Shown: positions 61,101 through 64,000 of the stretch, piece after piece
How positions within the stretch are numbered: position 1 is the stretch's first letter
Layout of the letters: each line of letters starts with the position of its first letter
Assembly (NCBI GenBank): GCA_022605405.1
Contig: JABYQQ010000004.1
Coordinates: forward strand, 1,612,001 to 1,676,000
DNA: 64,000 bases
Source: Earliella scabrosa
Taxonomy: Eukaryota; Basidiomycota; Agaricomycetes; Polyporales; Polyporaceae
Reading direction: 5' to 3'
The notes under the pieces: generated by a model
What the model saw: the letters and a program-made list of their open reading frames with translations, nothing else
Told to the model about the DNA's origin: nothing
The model's database searches: none
Translations under genes and position numbers: made by a program

Positions 61101-62471
61101 TCAGTCGTCCCCGACAGCGCCAGGTTGCCCAGGGCTTCCCGCAGTGCGCCAGGCAGCCAGGATGAGGTCGGCGACGTCGTCAATGCCCTTGGCCTGCTTG
61201 ACGCTCGTGAACACCGTCGGGCCGTCGCCGCGCATGAGCTTCGAGTCGCGCTCCATGACCTCGAGCGACGCGCCGACGTACGGTGCCAGATCGATCTAGA
61301 CAAAGCGCCAATGCATTCGTGAGACCCGACCAGAGAATCGAAGACGAAGTGCGCTCACCTTGTTGATCACGAGCAGGTCAGACTGGGAGATCCCGGGTCC
61401 GCCCTTGCGCGGGATCTTGTCGCCGCCCTGCACGTCCCGGTCAGCCCCCGCGACTAAACAGATGAGTGCGAATTGCTACGCACCGAGACGTCGATGACGT
61501 AGATGATGTAATCCGCGAGCTCACGCGAGTAGTTGGCGGCGAGGTTGTCGCCGCCGCTTTCGACAAAGAGGATCTGGCAGCCGTACTTTGCCTGGAGCGT
61601 CTCGAGCGCGCCCATGTTCGCGCTGATGTCCTCGCGGATCGCAGCGTGCGGGCACCCGCCCGTCTCGATCGCGAGGATGCGCGAGGCCGGGAGCGCCTTG
61701 TTCTTGATCAGGAACTCTTGGTCCTCCTTTGTGAAGATGTCGTTTGTCACCGTCGCTGGAATGGAAGCGCGTGTTAGGGCCGTGATGCGGAGGCACAGTG
61801 ATGTAAGAGGGAGGCAGGGAGACAGGATTGACACGTAGTGAGTAGCGTATATATGGGCTACAGCTGAACGAGAAGCAGAGCGAAACCAGGTGGAGGCTAT
61901 CGCGTGAGGGGGTGAGGCAACGACTGCGTGGATATATGCGGTTCATCGTCGCTCAAGACTAGCGGGGGTGCCCTTCGGGAATATTCTCGCCAAGAACGAG
62001 ATTAACAGAAGAGACGAAGGTATGAACCTACCGATGTTGTACTGGCTTCGGAGCTTCTGGCACAGTGCTAGCGTCAACGCGGTCTTGCCGGAGCCGACGG
62101 GTCTGCCTATATCGTCAGAGACGGAAAACAATCCCCGAAACGCTAATAAGGGCAGTCATACCCTCCTATCCCGACAGTGAAGCCCCGCTCCTCGAAGTTG
62201 CGGGAGGAATAGTTGGGCATGTCGCGCTCGGCGAATTTCCCTGTGATCGGAACGGATCAGCCATCGTAGTCCGGCTCTCTGAGAACGCGATAAGACGCTG
62301 AGAAGAGGGTTACTGACCAGGATGGTCGAGATGTTCGTGGGTGTGGCCATGCTCGTTCGGACCATCATGGGAATGTGTGTGTCCGCCGGCATGATCGTGC
62401 GAGTGGGTGTGGGTACCAGCTGGAGCCGACGAGCCCGAGAGGTTGTTGATGAACTGCACTGTTTCGGCCAT
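61101..62471 (-). CDS. ureG: Urease accessory protein UreG (GTPase)
   Basis: SIMIBI-class GTPase that supplies nickel to apo-urease. ATG 62471 ([15 protein letters not shown]) starts a His-rich N-terminus with several HTHSHD and HGHTHEH units, thought to hold nickel. The P-loop is [10 protein letters not shown]. Other motifs are [32 protein letters not shown] (the metal-binding Cys-Pro-His), [11 protein letters not shown], and the guanine-specificity NKID before LAPYVGAS. The gene has about six exons; one intron of about 280 bases follows the P-loop exon, others are short. TGA at 61101 after GAVGDD. Around 285 residues. No urease or UreD/UreF gene is in this window, so the pathway partners are elsewhere. 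Confidence 0.95.
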
Positions 62472-63361
62472 GGGGATGTCCGCGCGTGGGGTCGTGTCTG
62501 GGTCGTGTGTTGCGGGTGCGTGTGCAAGCACTCTCCCATCGATCCCACCCAATCCTCCTCATTGACGCCCGTATTCCACCGGTCCGGCGTGTGCCAAGCT
62601 TGTGTGCGTGCAGCCAGAGCTAGCCAGAGTCGAACGTGGAGGTATTAACTCACGTATGGAGCGCGGTGGTACTCACGCTTCTCAATGATGGTGCCGCAAA
62701 ACATGCGCGTTGAACGCAGCCCGAGTGTTGAGTACTCAGCTCGCATAGCAGCCCCGTACAAGCCAGGGCGCCCTGAACAACAAGATCGAGCTATAGAGAG
62801 ACTTACTTGCCTAGTCTCCTCACTCCTACTCCCATCTCGTCCTCTAGCAAGGCTTGTGTTGACGTCGATATATTGCATAGGACATCGTGCTCATAACCTG
62901 CAGAGCAGCCGGCGAATGATGGCCCGCGTGGCAGGATTGGAGGGCAGACCAGAAGCTGAAGATAGGTCTCATTCCATTCTTCCGCAGCTATGCATATGTA
63001 GAGGACCAGAGAACGCCGTGGTGTTGGCAACGACGAACGACGAGCGACGGCGGAGGACAATGAGGCTAGACGCTCGCGGATGGAAGGCGCACGTGGCCGA
63101 GGCTTGTTTCGAACCACCACCACCCGCTGAAGTCTGCGAGTCAGCGGCACTCGGTGGCCAGACGTAAGGTGCTCAGTTTGACTACACCTCACTTTCTTTG
63201 GACGATTAGGCTAATACGACGCGTGTCTAGCTCCTCCAGCCACCTACAGTGTCAGAGCGGGTGTCCGAGTTTGCCAGTGGGTAGGCCATGCCTTCTGGCA
63301 CTCCTGTCACTGTTTGCGACGCTCTAGAGCAGCGGTGTATGATACGTACTGATTCACCTCA
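62472..63361. other. UreG upstream region with coding-like minus-strand fragments
   Basis: Minus-strand stretches near 62640-62880 and 62803-63192 contain protein-like segments (STSTQALLEDEMGVGVRRLG followed by a GTAAGT site; STLGLRSTRMFCGTIIEKRE). They might be exons of an unrecognised gene, but no start or complete chain was found. Confidence 0.3.
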
Positions 63362-63937
63362 ATGGATGACGCATTTGTAACAGAGGTGAAAGGACTCTGC
63401 AGGCGACTGCCCGCTACAACGTACAACATCACTGATCGTCGCTACAAGTTATACCTCGAGAGTGTACTCAGTACGAAGATAGTGTTGCTGACTGGGCGAT
63501 ACGCAGGGCAGCCGCTGGAGGTGTACTGTATTCTTGGTCACTTGCAATATCTAACTCTGGTTAGTTTGAGGTAAGCAGCTCTCTATTTGCAGTATCGATG
63601 AAGCTGACCCTTGGATCGCAGATTGAGGGACCGGCGGCCATTAGACAACCCTGCATGTAGCCTACCTACGTGTCCCGTTGTCCCCAGCCAAACACGGTCC
63701 AGTGTTATGTTTATGGCAACTTCGAATGTTGGAATACCATGTCCACTGTTATTCAATAGCCGGCTGGAGACCTACGGGACGTGCCGCGAGTCCAATGCGC
63801 CGTGCAGTTACCTGAGGCAGGACGCGTCAGTGCTCCGACTGTCTCGGCTCGGCTCTCGCCGTCAACGCACATCAGAACGACGATGGGATGTTCCAAGGGC
63901 TACGGCAGGCCATGCAAGTCCCGGTATAGGAGCATGA
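63362..63937 (+). CDS. Hypothetical protein, possibly partial
   Basis: Unrecognised. ATG 63362 reads MDDAFVTEVKGLCRRLPATT and continues DRRYKLYLESVLSTKIVLLT. An intron with good signals (GTAAGC at about 63571 to ATCGCAG at 63621) leads to RLRDRRPLDNPACSLPTCPV and an Arg/Ser-rich C-terminus, TGA at 63937, about 175 residues. The second part has the composition of a chance frame, so the true structure after the intron may differ. The stretch TKIVLLTGRYAGQPLEVYCI resembles a segment of the relic at 31 kb (GTIILAGRCPHEQMLTYSTR) loosely. Confidence 0.3.
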
Positions 63938-64000
63938 GGGCCCTCTCTCAACTAGGAAGGCGCACAGCCCTTGGGACTCTGCATGGAAGGGCCCCCTCCC

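Overview
The window is nuclear DNA from a filamentous basidiomycete, most likely a wood-decay agaricomycete of the Polyporales type. The evidence is the many short introns of about 48-90 bases with GT..AG ends, the GC-rich coding sequence with CT-rich leaders, a secreted polyporopepsin-like protease, a fungal rhamnogalacturonan lyase, and several leucine-rich F-box proteins. Species cannot be read from the sequence. All exon joins below come from reading splice sites and frames by eye; no transcript was available.

Layout. 0-10 kb: pyroglutamyl peptidase (-), rhamnogalacturonan lyase (+), an HSL-type esterase (-) and an F-box protein (+). 10-17.7 kb is a compact housekeeping block: gamma-glutamyl phosphate reductase (+), a NASP-like histone chaperone (-), a probable dynactin p22/p24 subunit (+) and a Pro/Ser-rich protein (+). 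17.7-34.2 kb is looser. It holds two members of an unrecognised three-exon gene family (20 kb and 29 kb), an F-box gene, a DMPK/ROCK-like AGC kinase, decayed copies of another unknown family (21.2, 21.9 and 31-32 kb) and two MITE-like elements with inverted ends (27.8 and 33.6 kb). 34.2-43.3 kb: isoprenylcysteine methyltransferase-like protein, a second related F-box gene, a BIM1/X325-like copper-binding GPI protein, a small hypothetical gene and another Pro/Ser-rich gene. 45.8-54.3 kb: aspartic protease, Sfh5-like lipid-transfer protein, a divergent histone H3/H4 pair and a further F-box gene. 56-64 kb: F-BAR/RhoGAP protein, urease accessory protein UreG and a hypothetical gene.

Functional themes. 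Secreted and surface functions are pectin-backbone cleavage, proteolysis, ester hydrolysis and a BIM1-like copper protein. Chromatin assembly is represented by H3, H4 and the NASP chaperone. Signalling and cell shape are represented by the RhoGAP, the AGC kinase, prenyl-protein methylation and a dynein/dynactin part. Nitrogen metabolism appears as proline synthesis and urease maturation. The genes are independently transcribed; there is no biosynthetic cluster.

The observations most worth following are: (1) a 604-bp PIF/Harbinger-like MITE ending 46 bp before the methyltransferase start codon and supplying an upstream ATG in the same reading frame; (2) a 278-bp TA-flanked element packed with GC hairpins; (3) a small unrecognised protein family sharing an N-terminal motif and intron positions; (4) degenerate copies of a second unknown gene family; (5) a histone H3 tail two residues longer than the animal form around Lys27.
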